NCBI GenBank assembly: GCA_964480735.1
Contig: CAYZQS010000001.1
Span: forward strand, 33,777 to 97,776
From: UBA5972 sp964480735
GTDB lineage: Bacteria > Pseudomonadota > Alphaproteobacteria > Rhodobacterales > Rhodobacteraceae
DNA: 64,000 nt
Direction of reading: 5' to 3'
The position numbers were made by a program, and so were the translations under genes. The notes beneath the pieces were generated by a model, which was not told the origin of the DNA, searched no databases, and saw only the letters and a program-made list of their open reading frames with translations. Below, in pieces: positions 42,323-51,628 of this stretch (its first letter is position 1; every line of letters begins with the position of its first letter).

Positions 42323-42786
42323 CAGCTGATCTGGAAAATGCCTTCGATTTCAACGGCAACACCCAGTGGTAAAGACACACAGCCAACGGCCGCCCTGGCG
42401 TGGGTACCGATGTCGCCCAGCGCCTTTGCCATAAAATCCGAGGCGCCGTTGATCACCTTGGGATGCTCGGTGAAATCAGCCGTGCAATTCACAAATCCGC
42501 CAAGTTTCACGACTTTGACAAGACGGTCCAGATCTCCGCCGCAGGCAGATTTCACCTGCGCCAGCAGATTGATTGCACAGACCTTAGCTGCGGCCTGTCC
42601 GCTTTCAACGTCCATGTTATCACCCAGTTTTCCGGTGATCAGGGTTCCCGCGTCCATTGAAATTTGCCCGGAGACAAACACCAGATCACCCGAAACGACG
42701 AAAGGCACATAATTGGCCGCCGGTGCCGGAGCATCAGGCAGGGTGACGCCCAGTTCCGCCAGTTTTGATTCTATTTTCCCGGTCAT
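42322..42786 (-). CDS. RidA/YjgF-family protein
   Basis: This 154-residue protein belongs to the Rid superfamily, whose archetype hydrolyses reactive enamine/imine intermediates to protect PLP enzymes. The G-D-L-V-F-V-S-G-Q-I motif and G-Q-A-A-A-K-V-C-A-I-N-L-L are visible. It lacks the usual C-terminal R-x-x-V-E-V-E of RidA and has V-A-V-E-I-E-G-I, so it is probably a Rid2-7-type or YjgH-type relative. ATG at 42786 follows AAAGGCGA. Confidence 0.88.
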   Translation of the reverse strand: MTGKIESKLAELGVTLPDAPAPAANYVPFVVSGDLVFVSGQISMDAGTLITGKLGDNMDVESGQAAAKVCAINLLAQVKSACGGDLDRLVKVVKLGGFVNCTADFTEHPKVINGASDFMAKALGDIGTHARAAVGCVSLPLGVAVEIEGIFQIS

Positions 42787-42948
42787 CGGATCGCCTTTGT
42801 TTTTGAAACCTTGCCGCACGCTAGCCCGAAAAATCAGAACTGGAAACCGCTAATTTTGCCCGTGCGAAATGCCGTTGGATTCTGTGAATTAATCCGCTAG
42901 ATGTTGAGGATCGGTGACTTTATTGTTGATGAATATTTGGTGTAACGC

Positions 42949-43689
42949 TTGCGCAAATTACGGAACTTTCTGCCAACCGCAGCCGCATTAATTCTGCTAT
43001 TGGGCGGTTTGTTTGCCTGTGCGCCCGCACCGTCGGTATCGACGATCAATGACCCGCTGGAGGCCCAAAACCGCAAAATCCACGCGCTGAACAAAAAGAT
43101 GGACACGGCTTTTGTTGGACCGGCGTCAAAGGCCTATGGGTCCGCTGTTCCGGAATTTGCCCTGGACGGAATTGATAATTTTGCCAACAATATTTCCCTG
43201 CCCGGTACGGTGGTAAATGATCTGTTACAGTTGGATATTGAAGACGCGGCGCTGAACACATTTCGGTTTGCCATGAACACAACCATCGGCGTTGGCGGAT
43301 TGTTTGACGTGGCCGGGCACAACGGATTGCAAGAGCAACCCACCGATTTTGGCGAAACCCTGCATGTGTGGGGCGTGCCTGAGGGACGGTATCAGGAATT
43401 GCTGTTTTTTGGCCCAAGTACAGAACGCGACACCGTGGGTCTGGTGGTTGATTTTGCACTTGATCCAGTCAGCCTGCTGGTCCCGGCACCGGAAAAATAC
43501 ATAGGAACCGGCGCAAAGTTGCTGGGAAAATTCAGCAGCCGGCACCGGTTTTCCGGTTTTGTTGACTCTGTGTTATATGAAAGTGAAGATAGTTATGCCC
43601 AAAGTCGGCTACTTTATTTGCAAAGCAGACGCCGGGATTTGCAGGGCGAATTGACTGACGCTGATTTAGAGGACCCCTATGCCGAATAA
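42949..43689 (+). CDS. mlaA: MlaA-family outer-membrane lipoprotein
   Basis: This 246-residue protein has a lipoprotein signal ending L-F-A-C (Cys24), followed by the MlaA core: N-D-P-L-E-A-Q-N-R and P-T-D-F-G-E-T-L-H-V-W-G. MlaA removes misplaced phospholipids from the outer leaflet of the outer membrane. The frame starts with TTG at 42949 because the only earlier codon in frame is a stop, and a start downstream would lose the signal peptide. It overlaps mlaC by 11 bases. Confidence 0.92.
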   Translation: MRKLRNFLPTAAALILLLGGLFACAPAPSVSTINDPLEAQNRKIHALNKKMDTAFVGPASKAYGSAVPEFALDGIDNFANNISLPGTVVNDLLQLDIEDAALNTFRFAMNTTIGVGGLFDVAGHNGLQEQPTDFGETLHVWGVPEGRYQELLFFGPSTERDTVGLVVDFALDPVSLLVPAPEKYIGTGAKLLGKFSSRHRFSGFVDSVLYESEDSYAQSRLLYLQSRRRDLQGELTDADLEDPYAE

Positions 43690-44290
43690 CATCAACCTGT
43701 TTCGCCGCGCCACGTTGCTTGGTGCGGTGGCCGCCGTTGGTTCCACCGTTTTGCCGGGCACCACGTGGGCGATTAGCAATGAGGCCGCAATTGATTTGAT
43801 TGGCCGCATGATCGCCGAAATTCACGGCGTCATCAATTCAGGCAAATCCGAGCCCCGGATGTACAAGGATTTTGAGAAGGTTCTGGTGAAATACGGTGAT
43901 ATCAACATTATCGCCCGCAGCGCGCTGGGTGTTGCGTGGCGCAGTGCGTCCGGCAGCCAACGCAGCCAGTTCACCAAGGCGTTTCAGGGGTATATCTCGC
44001 GCAAATACGGCAGTCGCTTCCGCGAGTTTATTGGTGGCAAGATCGAGGTTATCAGCTCCAAGCCGGTGAAAAGCGGTTTTTTGGTAACATCAACCGCCAC
44101 GCTACAGGGCATGGATCCGTTCATCATCGAATGGCAGGTTTCGGATAAAAGCGGCAAGGACAAGATGTTCAATATGTATATTGAGGGCATCAATATGCTG
44201 GCGACCGAGCGCACGGAAGTTGGCGCCATGCTGGACAAGCGCAATGGTAATTTGAACAAGCTGATTGCCGACCTGAACAAGGCCGGGTAA
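43679..44290 (+). CDS. mlaC: MlaC-family periplasmic phospholipid-binding protein
   Basis: This 203-residue protein has a signal peptide with a Tat-like N-F-R-R-A-T type start (L-F-R-R-A-T-L-L-G-A) and a cleavage near residue 31 (T-T-W-A-I). The mature part matches the MlaC/Ttg2D family that carries phospholipids across the periplasm. The inner-membrane MlaFED complex is not in the window. It is paired with mlaA through an 11-base overlap. Confidence 0.9.
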   Translation: MPNNINLFRRATLLGAVAAVGSTVLPGTTWAISNEAAIDLIGRMIAEIHGVINSGKSEPRMYKDFEKVLVKYGDINIIARSALGVAWRSASGSQRSQFTKAFQGYISRKYGSRFREFIGGKIEVISSKPVKSGFLVTSTATLQGMDPFIIEWQVSDKSGKDKMFNMYIEGINMLATERTEVGAMLDKRNGNLNKLIADLNKAG

Positions 44291-44293
44291 CGG

Positions 44294-46456
44294 TCACTGA
44301 TTCTTGCGGCCGAATATGGCGCCCAGAACCTCTTGCAGAATATTTTCGGCCTGAGTGTTGTTGCGCCTGGGGTTAAAGTTTTCCGGTACCTCGGGCTGGC
44401 TTGCCTCCAGAACCGGATCGATCATCGGCAGGGCCGTTGCTGGCAATCCCTCGTGGATTTGCGCCATTGTCTCGCGCCAGATTTCGGCCGGCAATCCGCC
44501 GCCGGTCACGCCGGTCAGTTTTGCATTGTCATCGTTGCCCATCCACACGCCGGTGACATAATCGCCGGTAAAGCCAATAAACCACGCGTCCCGCGCGCCT
44601 TGCGTGGTGCCGGTTTTGGCTGCGATCTGGCGGTCCGGCAGCAGCGCGCGTTTGCCGGAACCGATCACGGTGACCTGGTTCATCATGTAAACCAGTTGCC
44701 GCGCCGCATCGTTGCTGATCACCCGCTCGCCCATACCCCCGGCGATGCCCATCAAGGGCGACGCATCGCCCTGCAGGGACAGTTCGATCAACCCGTAAGG
44801 CGTAACACTGCGCCCGCCGTTCAGAATTCCGGCGTAGGCGCCGGTCATTTCGATCAGGGTGCTTTCGCTGGCCCCCAGCGCCAGCGCCGGGCCAATCGCC
44901 AGTTCGCTTTTCACGCCAAAACCCTGTGCAACAGTGCGCACGTTTTCGCGGCCCACGGCCTCTGATATGCGCACGGCAGTGGTGTTGATGGAATAGGCCA
45001 GCGCTTCGGTCAGGGTGATCGGGCCAAGGAATTTACCGGTGTAGTTTTTTGGCGACCACGGACCGGAGCCGGGTATGTCCAGTGTCAGTGGTGCGTCCTC
45101 GACGAGGCTGTCAAAGCGGTAGCCCAGATCAAGGGCGGCGGCATAAACGAACGGTTTGAACGAAGATCCGGTTTGGCGCAGCGCCTGTGTTGCGCGGTTG
45201 AACTGCCCGGCCACGCCGGTGCGCCGTCCGCCGACCATTGCCTTGACCGCGCCTTCGGCGGTCATCACCACAATCGCGGCCTGCGCGGTTGATCCTGCTT
45301 TCACCTTATTTTCAAAAACATCAGCCAGCGCGTCTTCGGCAGCTTTTTGGATGCGCGCATCAAATGTGGTTTTGATGACCACGTCCTCTGTGGTGCTGCG
45401 GGTCAAAAAGGACGGACCCGAAGCCATGACCCAATCGGCGAAATACCCCCCGGCGCGGGCCTCTGCGGCCTCTGACAATTCTGCTGGGTTGGCCCGGGCG
45501 GCGGCGGCTTGTTGGGGGGTCAGGTAATCCTGAGCCTCCATCAGACCGATGATCACATTGGCGCGGCCCTGTGCGCGGCCCAGATTGCGGGTCGGGGCAA
45601 ACTTTGACGGTGCCACCAGCAAACCCGCCAGCATCGCCGCTTCCGCCGGTTTGACGGCGCTGGAGGATTTGCCAAAATACCGTTGGCTGGCCGCCTCGAA
45701 CCCTTGCGAACCGGCACCAAGAAAGGCGCGGTTCAGATAGATCATCAGGATTTCGTCCTTGGTGTATTTGATCTCCATTGCAAAAGAAAACGGCACTTCT
45801 TTTAACTTGCGCAGTTTGGTCGGGCGGCGGCAGTCGCTTTCAAAATCGCGTTCTGAAATGCCGCTGTCAGGATCAAAACTGCGCCCAAGGCACAGGATTT
45901 TCGCCACCTGCTGGGTGATCGTGGACCCGCCGTTGCCTGAAAGCGGCCCGCGACCTTCGCGCAGATTGATGCGGATGGCGCTGGCGATACCGCGCGGGCT
46001 GATGCCAAGGTGGCGGTAGAACCGTTTATCCTCGGTGGCGACAACGGCGTTTTTCAGGAAGGGCGACACGCTGTCGGCACGAATGATGCCGCCAAACTGT
46101 TCTCCGCGCCAGGCAAAGACCGCGCCGCTTGTATCAAGCAACGTGACAGAGCCTTTGGAGCGGCCGTCAACCTGTTCTACCGCAGGGGGCAGCTGCACAT
46201 AATAATAGCCCGTTGAAACAGCCAGAACAATCGCCACCAGCCAGCCAACGCGCCAGCCCACCCACCAAAAGGTACGCAGTATCAACCGCAGCAATCCAAG
46301 AACCAGCCGCACCGGCCAGATGTGATTTGAAGATTTTTTCGCTTTGGACTTGGGTTTCCTGCGTCTGGCAGCAGCCGACGATCTGGCCTTTTTACCGGCG
46401 GCTTGCCGGTTTGGGGCCACCAAAGGCGGGGGTTTTCTGCCGGTGCTACTCATCAA
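44294..46456 (-). CDS. Class A penicillin-binding protein (transglycosylase/transpeptidase)
   Basis: This 720-residue bifunctional cell-wall enzyme has a basic cytosolic tail, one transmembrane helix (about 50-85), a GT51 glycosyltransferase domain (A-T-E-D-K-R-F-Y-R-H-L-G near 140 and G-G-S-T-I-T-Q-Q-V-A near 180) and a transpeptidase domain with S-S-F-K (S-x-x-K), S-I-N and A-K-T-G-T-T. It builds and crosslinks peptidoglycan. It resembles the PBP1a/1b group rather than PBP1c. It is convergent with mlaC, four bases apart. Confidence 0.93.
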   Translation of the reverse strand: MMSSTGRKPPPLVAPNRQAAGKKARSSAAARRRKPKSKAKKSSNHIWPVRLVLGLLRLILRTFWWVGWRVGWLVAIVLAVSTGYYYVQLPPAVEQVDGRSKGSVTLLDTSGAVFAWRGEQFGGIIRADSVSPFLKNAVVATEDKRFYRHLGISPRGIASAIRINLREGRGPLSGNGGSTITQQVAKILCLGRSFDPDSGISERDFESDCRRPTKLRKLKEVPFSFAMEIKYTKDEILMIYLNRAFLGAGSQGFEAASQRYFGKSSSAVKPAEAAMLAGLLVAPSKFAPTRNLGRAQGRANVIIGLMEAQDYLTPQQAAAARANPAELSEAAEARAGGYFADWVMASGPSFLTRSTTEDVVIKTTFDARIQKAAEDALADVFENKVKAGSTAQAAIVVMTAEGAVKAMVGGRRTGVAGQFNRATQALRQTGSSFKPFVYAAALDLGYRFDSLVEDAPLTLDIPGSGPWSPKNYTGKFLGPITLTEALAYSINTTAVRISEAVGRENVRTVAQGFGVKSELAIGPALALGASESTLIEMTGAYAGILNGGRSVTPYGLIELSLQGDASPLMGIAGGMGERVISNDAARQLVYMMNQVTVIGSGKRALLPDRQIAAKTGTTQGARDAWFIGFTGDYVTGVWMGNDDNAKLTGVTGGGLPAEIWRETMAQIHEGLPATALPMIDPVLEASQPEVPENFNPRRNNTQAENILQEVLGAIFGRKNQ

Positions 46457-46720
46457 TCAAGACGCCTGCTTCGTATGATTTTTCAAACAGTATAGGCCAG
46501 AGGCTGCCGGATGTAGAGACATTGTCAGAGCGGCAAATGCTTCCATTTATGTTTAATAATTAGGCAATATTCACAAAATGCCCTTTTAATATGCAAAAAT
46601 CCACATAATTGGCCAATTGCGGCGGCCCGTTCTCTTGTGCTGGCAAACGATGATGTTTGATCTGTGCCCGTGAAATTCAACGGGCAGGAAGATTCGTGCC
46701 CCAACCCAACAGGAGACAAA

Positions 46721-47059
46721 GTGAAACTTATCATAGCTGCAATCAAACCCTACAAGCTGGAAGAGGTCCGCGAAGCGCTGACGTCTGTCGGTGTGGCCGG
46801 TATGATGGTGACAGAAATCAAGGGATTTGGTGCACAGTCCGGCCATACGGAAATTTATCGTGGCGCGGAATATGCGGTGAATTTCGTGCCAAAGACCAGA
46901 ATAGAAATCGTGGTGGCCGACAGTATTGCCGAACAGGTGGTCGAAACAATCCAGAAAACCGCCCACACCGACAAGATCGGTGACGGCAAAATATTCACTT
47001 TAAACGTGGAGTCCGCTGTTCGGGTCCGCACAAATGAAACCGGCGAGGACGCGCTATGA
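46721..47059 (+). CDS. glnK: Nitrogen regulatory protein P-II
   Basis: This 112-residue PII signal protein starts with GTG at 46721, five bases after the ideal AGGAG. It shows G-H-T-E-I-Y-R-G-A-E-Y with the uridylylation site Tyr51 in the T-loop, followed by F-V-P-K and the C-terminal T-G-E-D-A-L. It senses 2-oxoglutarate and nucleotide to control ammonium uptake and glutamine synthetase. It overlaps amtB by ATGA, hence named GlnK. The longer frame from 46664 has no family match before residue 20. Confidence 0.97.
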   Translation: MKLIIAAIKPYKLEEVREALTSVGVAGMMVTEIKGFGAQSGHTEIYRGAEYAVNFVPKTRIEIVVADSIAEQVVETIQKTAHTDKIGDGKIFTLNVESAVRVRTNETGEDAL

Positions 47060-48396
47060 TTGAGAACCTTAACAATAGTAATAGGCTGAACCGCCTGAGA
47101 TTACCGGCATTGGCAGCGCCGCTTGCGCTGTTTGCACTGCCCGCACTGGCACAGGATGGCGCCACCATGGACAAGGGCGATGTGGCCTGGATGATGGTTT
47201 CTACCATTCTGGTCTTGTTCATGATCCTACCGGGCCTCGCGCTGTTTTACGGCGGCCTTGTGCGCACCAAGAATATGTTGTCCCTGCTGATGCAAAGCAC
47301 AGTGATCACCGCATTGGTCATGGTGATCTGGGTGGTCTACGGATATTCCGCAGCATTTGGCGGCGGCACCGGCCCTTATTGGGGTGGCTTTGGAAAGTTG
47401 TTTTTAAGCGGTGTGACGATGGATTCCATGGCGGCCACTTTTACGGATGGTGTGGTTATACCGGAATTTGTGTTTATCGCCTTTCAGATGACGTTTGCCG
47501 CGATAACGTCGGTTCTGATTGTGGGAGCTGTGGCCGAAAGGATCAAATTTCGCGCGTTGTTGCTGGCCATCGTAATCTGGGTGACATTCGCCTATTTCCC
47601 GATTGCCCATATGGTTTGGGACGGCGCAGGCCGCATCTTTAACATGGGTGCACTTGATTTTGCCGGTGGCACGGTTGTGCATATCAATTCCGGCGTGGCG
47701 GCCCTTGTGGCCTGTTTGATGATCGGCAAGCGGGCCGGATTTGGCAAAGACATGATGGCACCCCATTCGATGACCCTGACGATGGTTGGCGCGTCGTTGC
47801 TGTGGGTTGGCTGGTTTGGCTTTAACGCCGGTTCCAATCTGGAAGCCAACGGCGGTGCCGGGCTTGCGTTAATCAACACGTTCACCGCAACAGCCGGGGC
47901 GATTTTGGCCTGGTCTGCGCTGGAAGGCATTTTGCGCGGCAAGGCCTCTATGCTGGGTGCGGTTTCGGGTATGGTTGTGGGTTTGGTTGCGATCACACCC
48001 GCGGCCGGTTCGGTTGGCCCGGTTGGCGCAATTGTGCTTGGGGCGATTGCCGCGGCTGTTTGTTACTTCTTTGTCAGCACGGTGAAGAACAAGTTTGGCT
48101 ATGACGACAGCCTTGATGTGTTTGGCATTCACGGGGTTGGCGGCATCGTTGGCGCGGTTGGCACCGGGGTTTTCACCGCCGGCAGTCTGGGTGGAATTGG
48201 CGACGGTGATTTTTCCATCGCCGGTCAGACGATGATCCAGATTCAGGCTGTTGGCATCACCATCATCTGGTCAGCGGTCGTTGCTTTTGCTGCCTTCAAA
48301 CTGGCAGACGTGTTGTTTGGCCTGCGGGTGGATGAAGACGAAGAGCGGCAGGGGCTTGATCTGGCGTCCCACGGCGAGAGTGCGTACCACTATTAA
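47056..48396 (+). CDS. amtB: Ammonium transporter AmtB
   Basis: This 446-residue inner-membrane ammonium channel has a cleavable signal (ending L-P-A-L-A-Q near residue 33) and about 11 transmembrane helices. Conserved channel residues include the twin His in V-V-H-I-N-S-G and F-G-I-H-G-V-G-G. It is coupled to glnK and is expected to be blocked by GlnK under nitrogen sufficiency. An 11-bp stem-loop follows the gene. Confidence 0.97.
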   Translation: MIENLNNSNRLNRLRLPALAAPLALFALPALAQDGATMDKGDVAWMMVSTILVLFMILPGLALFYGGLVRTKNMLSLLMQSTVITALVMVIWVVYGYSAAFGGGTGPYWGGFGKLFLSGVTMDSMAATFTDGVVIPEFVFIAFQMTFAAITSVLIVGAVAERIKFRALLLAIVIWVTFAYFPIAHMVWDGAGRIFNMGALDFAGGTVVHINSGVAALVACLMIGKRAGFGKDMMAPHSMTLTMVGASLLWVGWFGFNAGSNLEANGGAGLALINTFTATAGAILAWSALEGILRGKASMLGAVSGMVVGLVAITPAAGSVGPVGAIVLGAIAAAVCYFFVSTVKNKFGYDDSLDVFGIHGVGGIVGAVGTGVFTAGSLGGIGDGDFSIAGQTMIQIQAVGITIIWSAVVAFAAFKLADVLFGLRVDEDEERQGLDLASHGESAYHY

Positions 48397-48402
48397 AATC
48401 CC

Positions 48403-48434
48403 GGATCAGGCGGTGACGAACCGCCGCCTGATCC
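48403..48434 (+). terminator. Stem-loop after amtB
   Basis: GGATCAGGCGG (48403-48413) and CCGCCTGATCC (48424-48434) form a perfect 11-bp stem with a 10-base loop directly after the amtB stop. A second stem, CGCAAAGG/CCTTTGCG (48467-48484), follows. There is no strong T-run. Confidence 0.6.
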
Positions 48435-48766
48435 GCGCTGGGGTAGCCGACGGGCAATTGCAGGGGCGCAAAGGGTCCTTTGCGTAAGACGGCCGCGAAG
48501 CAGAGTGCTTCCTGACAGTACCGGGATGCGAAAACCGGTGGTGTATTTTCCACTTTATGGCGGATATTTGTTTTAATTTACAACACATTAAAATATGCTC
48601 AGCCAAACCACTAAACCAGTTTAATAGTTTGAATTCTGGCCATACCGTTCGCCGGGTTTTACAGTGGGAATATAGCTACAAATGTATCACGGGACTGACG
48701 CTAACGCTGTTTGAAAATCTAAGATTTTGTGCCATAAAGGTTCCGTAACCGCAGTTGGAAAATGCA
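48435..48766. other. Intergenic stretch between amtB and the class II aldolase
   Basis: Holds the second hairpin at 48467-48484, then an A/T-rich region from 48550 to 48700 that probably contains the aldolase promoter. No gene is evident. Confidence 0.5.
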
Positions 48767-49534
48767 ATGAAACCACAACCCAATATCAGCAATATCCGCA
48801 CCAATCTGCCTTACAAACAACAACGCACCGATATGGCGGCGGCGTTTCGCTGGACGGCGCATCTGAACATGCACGAGGCGGTGGCCAACCATTTTTCGCT
48901 GGCGGTCAACCCGGACGGAACGCAGTTTTTGATGAACCCGAACCAGATGCATTTTGCCCGCATCAAAGCCAGCGATTTGCTGCTGCTGGACGCCAATGAT
49001 CCCAACGTTCTGGATCATCCCGAAGCCCCGGACGCCACCGCCTGGGGCTTGCACGGTTCCATCCACCGCCGGTGTCCGCACGCGCGGTGTGCCATGCACG
49101 TGCATTCGATTTTTGCCACGGTTCTGGCGTCTTTGGCGGACAGCACGTTGCCGCCCATAGACCAGAACACCGCGACGTTTTTCAACCGGATTGTGATTGA
49201 TAACGAATTTGGCGGGCTGGCGTTTGAGGAAGAGGGCGAGCGTTGTGCCGCCCAGTTCAGCGACCCGGCAAAGAAGGTAATGATCATGGGCAACCACGGG
49301 ATCATGGTGATTGGCGACAGCGTGGCGGATACGTTCAACCGGATGTATTATTTTGAACGGGCGGCGGAAACCTATATTCGGGCGCTGCAAACTGGACAAA
49401 AATTGCGCTTTATTCCCGATGATGTAGCGGAACTGACCGCCGGGCAGCTGGAGCAGTATCCAGAACAAGCAGACAGACATCTGGCAGAGATACGGGCGCT
49501 GCTTGACGCACAGAAATCTGATTACGCCAGTTAG
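48767..49534 (+). CDS. Class II aldolase/adducin-family protein
   Basis: This 255-residue protein has the class II aldolase/adducin zinc fold. The metal ligands are visible in A-M-H-V-H-S (residues about 110-115) and in M-G-N-H-G. The N-terminal part F-R-W-T-A-H-L-N-M-H-E-A-V-A-N-H-F matches the family entrance motif. The enzyme may cleave or isomerise a phosphorylated or carboxylated sugar; it is not specific enough to assign. ATG at 48767 is preferred over a TTG at 48755. It is convergent with znuB, overlapping by four bases. Confidence 0.88.
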   Translation: MKPQPNISNIRTNLPYKQQRTDMAAAFRWTAHLNMHEAVANHFSLAVNPDGTQFLMNPNQMHFARIKASDLLLLDANDPNVLDHPEAPDATAWGLHGSIHRRCPHARCAMHVHSIFATVLASLADSTLPPIDQNTATFFNRIVIDNEFGGLAFEEEGERCAAQFSDPAKKVMIMGNHGIMVIGDSVADTFNRMYYFERAAETYIRALQTGQKLRFIPDDVAELTAGQLEQYPEQADRHLAEIRALLDAQKSDYAS

Positions 49535-50328
49535 AGCGCCGGACGGAATATTCTGACCGCAACTCCGGTTGCCAGCAGGATCACCAGTGCTGCCACAACG
49601 ATTGTTGGCCCGGTTGGCGTGTCAAAGCCAAATGACCCGGCCATACCCAAAAGCGCGGCAAAGGCTCCGCAAAGGGCTGCCAGTATCACCATCCGCTCGG
49701 GCGTGGGGGCAATCAGGCGGGCGGTTGCGGCCGGGATGATCAGCAGTGCGGTGATCAGCAATGCCCCGACCACCTTGATCGCGACGGCCACCAGAATGGC
49801 CAGCGCCAGCGTGTACAGCAGGTTTTCCCTTGCCGGGTTCATGGCGCGGGCGCGTGCGATGTCGGGACTTAGTGCTGTCAGCAAAAGCGGCTGCCAGCGC
49901 CATGCCAGCAGGCCCAGGCACAGGGCGGCACCGATCCAGATGATGGCCACATCCGTCCAGTTGACCGACAGAATATCGCCGATCAGATAGGCAACCAGAT
50001 CAACGTTGACGCTGCCCAAAAGTGACACCGCCACCAGCCCCACAGCCAGTGCGGAATGGGCGGAGATGCCAAGCAGCGTGTCCGTGTGCAGCTTTCGCTC
50101 TCCGGCCATCAGGATGATCAGCGACACCCCAACCGCAACCAGCAAAACCCCCAGAATAACCGGCAGGTCCAGCGCCAAGGCAAAGGCAACACCCAACAGG
50201 GCCGCGTGCGAGATCGTATCGCCAAAATAGACCATCCGCCGCCACAGAACAAAGCATCCCAGCGGTCCGGCAACCACCGCAACGCCGATACCGGCCAGAG
50301 CGACGCGCATAATAAATTCGTCAATCAT
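49531..50328 (-). CDS. znuB: Zinc ABC transporter permease
   Basis: This 265-residue permease has about eight transmembrane helices and the ABC-3 family features, including G-D-T-I-S-H-A-A-L-L-G-V-A near residue 37 and L-L-I-T-A-L-L-I-I-P-A-A-T-A. It starts inside the end of znuC (eight-base overlap), in frame with M-I-D-E-F. It forms the membrane channel of the Znu system together with ZnuC and ZnuA. Confidence 0.95.
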   Translation of the reverse strand: MIDEFIMRVALAGIGVAVVAGPLGCFVLWRRMVYFGDTISHAALLGVAFALALDLPVILGVLLVAVGVSLIILMAGERKLHTDTLLGISAHSALAVGLVAVSLLGSVNVDLVAYLIGDILSVNWTDVAIIWIGAALCLGLLAWRWQPLLLTALSPDIARARAMNPARENLLYTLALAILVAVAIKVVGALLITALLIIPAATARLIAPTPERMVILAALCGAFAALLGMAGSFGFDTPTGPTIVVAALVILLATGVAVRIFRPAL

Positions 50329-51058
50329 GGGGGTGTTCGCTGTGGTCGTGATCGTGGTCGTGGTCATGCTGGTACAGCGCCAGCGCGCCTTCGGTGCCAA
50401 GGCCAAAAAGGCGGCGGTATTCGGGGGCTTCGGAAACAACAGTGGGCGAGCCTTCGCAGCACACGTGACCGTTCAGGCAAATCACCCGGTCTGACGCGCT
50501 CATCACCACGTGCAGATCGTGGCTGACCATAAGAACCGCACAGCCGATGCTTTGACGCGCCTGTTCAATCAGGCGGTAAAAGGCGGCCACCGCAGGTTGG
50601 TCCAGCCCACGCGTAGCCTCGTCCATTACCAGAATATCAGGATCGCCCAGCAGCGCCTGCGCCAGCAGGGCACGTTGCAGCTGTCCACCGGACAGGTCTG
50701 CCATTTGTTGATTTTCGCAGCCTTCCAGCCCGACATTTTGCAAAGCCTCCAGCCGGATTGCACGCGGCGATTTGCCCGCCAACCTCAGGAACCTTGCCAC
50801 TGTCATTGGAAACGCCCGATCCAGATGCAGCTTTTGCGGCACATATCCAATGCTGAGGCCCGCTTTGCGGCTGATTTCACCAGAGGTTGGTGCCTGCGCC
50901 CCGATCAGACAGCGCAAAAACGAGGTTTTGCCTGACCCGTTGGGGCCAACAACCGTTACAATCTCACCTGTCTTGATCGAAAAATTGATATCCTGCAAAA
51001 CCCGACGACCGTTCAGTGTTAACGACAGGTCTTTGGCCTGCAAAAGGGAAACTGTCAT
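50321..51058 (-). CDS. znuC: Zinc ABC transporter ATP-binding protein with histidine-rich tail
   Basis: This 245-residue ATPase has Walker A G-P-N-G-S-G-K-T (about 37-44), the signature L-S-G-G-Q-L-Q-R and Walker B I-L-V-M-D-E-A-T. The C-terminus ends in H-D-H-D-H-D-H-D-H-S-E-H-P-H-D, a 15-residue His/Asp metal-binding tail that is unusual for the ATPase subunit. Its start overlaps the zur stop by ATGA. Confidence 0.95.
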   Translation of the reverse strand: MTVSLLQAKDLSLTLNGRRVLQDINFSIKTGEIVTVVGPNGSGKTSFLRCLIGAQAPTSGEISRKAGLSIGYVPQKLHLDRAFPMTVARFLRLAGKSPRAIRLEALQNVGLEGCENQQMADLSGGQLQRALLAQALLGDPDILVMDEATRGLDQPAVAAFYRLIEQARQSIGCAVLMVSHDLHVVMSASDRVICLNGHVCCEGSPTVVSEAPEYRRLFGLGTEGALALYQHDHDHDHDHSEHPHD

Positions 51059-51555
51059 GGGCTGGCGCTTTCCTGACAGGACGGACAGCGCCCGATAATC
51101 TCGACCATGCGGGCGTGGACATCAAAGCCCAAAGCGCTGGCCGCGTTGTTCATAACGTCAAACAGCGGCGTTTGCGGGGATTCAGCGACTGTCAGGCAAT
51201 CCTGACAAATCAGAAACATCGCTTCGTGATCACCAATTGGGTCAATGCAGGCGGTGAATGCGTTCAGGCGTTCAAGCCGGTGAACAAAATGATTTTCCAC
51301 CAAAAATTCCAATGCGCGGTAGACAACCGGCGGCTGGCTGCCCAGCCCTTCGGATTGCAGGCGGTTCAGGATTTCATAGGCGCCAAGCGCTTTGTGTGAC
51401 TCCAGTAAGATTTCCAGCACGCGGGCGCGGGTCCTGGTCAGGCGCAGGCCGTTTGCGGCGCAATATTTGCGGGCCTCTGCCATGCCACCGCTTTTGCACG
51501 CCCGGTGATCGTGGCGGGCAAATACGTTTGGCGTTTCAGCACTGATTTTCGTCAT
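51055..51555 (-). CDS. zur: Zinc uptake regulator (Fur family)
   Basis: This 166-residue Fur-family repressor has the winged helix-turn-helix with G-L-R-L-T-R-T-R-A-R-V-L-E-I-L-L and P-P-V-V-Y-R-A-L-E-F-L. Zinc-type cysteines sit in L-I-C-Q-D-C and R-C-P-S-C-Q-E. An H-D-H-R-A-C-K-S-G-G-M near the N-terminus and these C-x-x-C pairs suit a zinc sensor. ATG at 51555 keeps the ribosome-binding region outside the Zur box; an ATG at 51567 is the alternative. It heads the leftward zur-znuC-znuB operon. Confidence 0.93.
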   Translation of the reverse strand: MTKISAETPNVFARHDHRACKSGGMAEARKYCAANGLRLTRTRARVLEILLESHKALGAYEILNRLQSEGLGSQPPVVYRALEFLVENHFVHRLERLNAFTACIDPIGDHEAMFLICQDCLTVAESPQTPLFDVMNNAASALGFDVHARMVEIIGRCPSCQESASP

Positions 51556-51569
51556 TGGACTCTGCATAT

Positions 51570-51584
51570 TGTTATTGTATAACA
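51570..51584. promoter_or_regulatory. Zur box between zur and znuA
   Basis: TGTTATTGTATAACA: TGTTAT and ATAACA are perfect inverted halves around TGT, matching the alphaproteobacterial Zur consensus. It sits 15-44 bases from the starts of the divergent zur operon and znuA, so zinc-loaded Zur should repress both. Confidence 0.85.
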
Positions 51585-51628
51585 TCTCATTTACGGCCCG
51601 ATGGCCAGAATGACAAGACGGTTTCACG

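Noticed and set aside
46457..46720. Sigma-54 promoter upstream of glnK
   Set aside because: GG and GC dinucleotides with the required spacing could not be found, so nitrogen regulation is not shown by the sequence.
47300..47311. GTGATCAC inside amtB as a third GntR site
   Set aside because: It is within coding sequence and lacks the full TGTGATCACA decamer; chance occurrence is likely.
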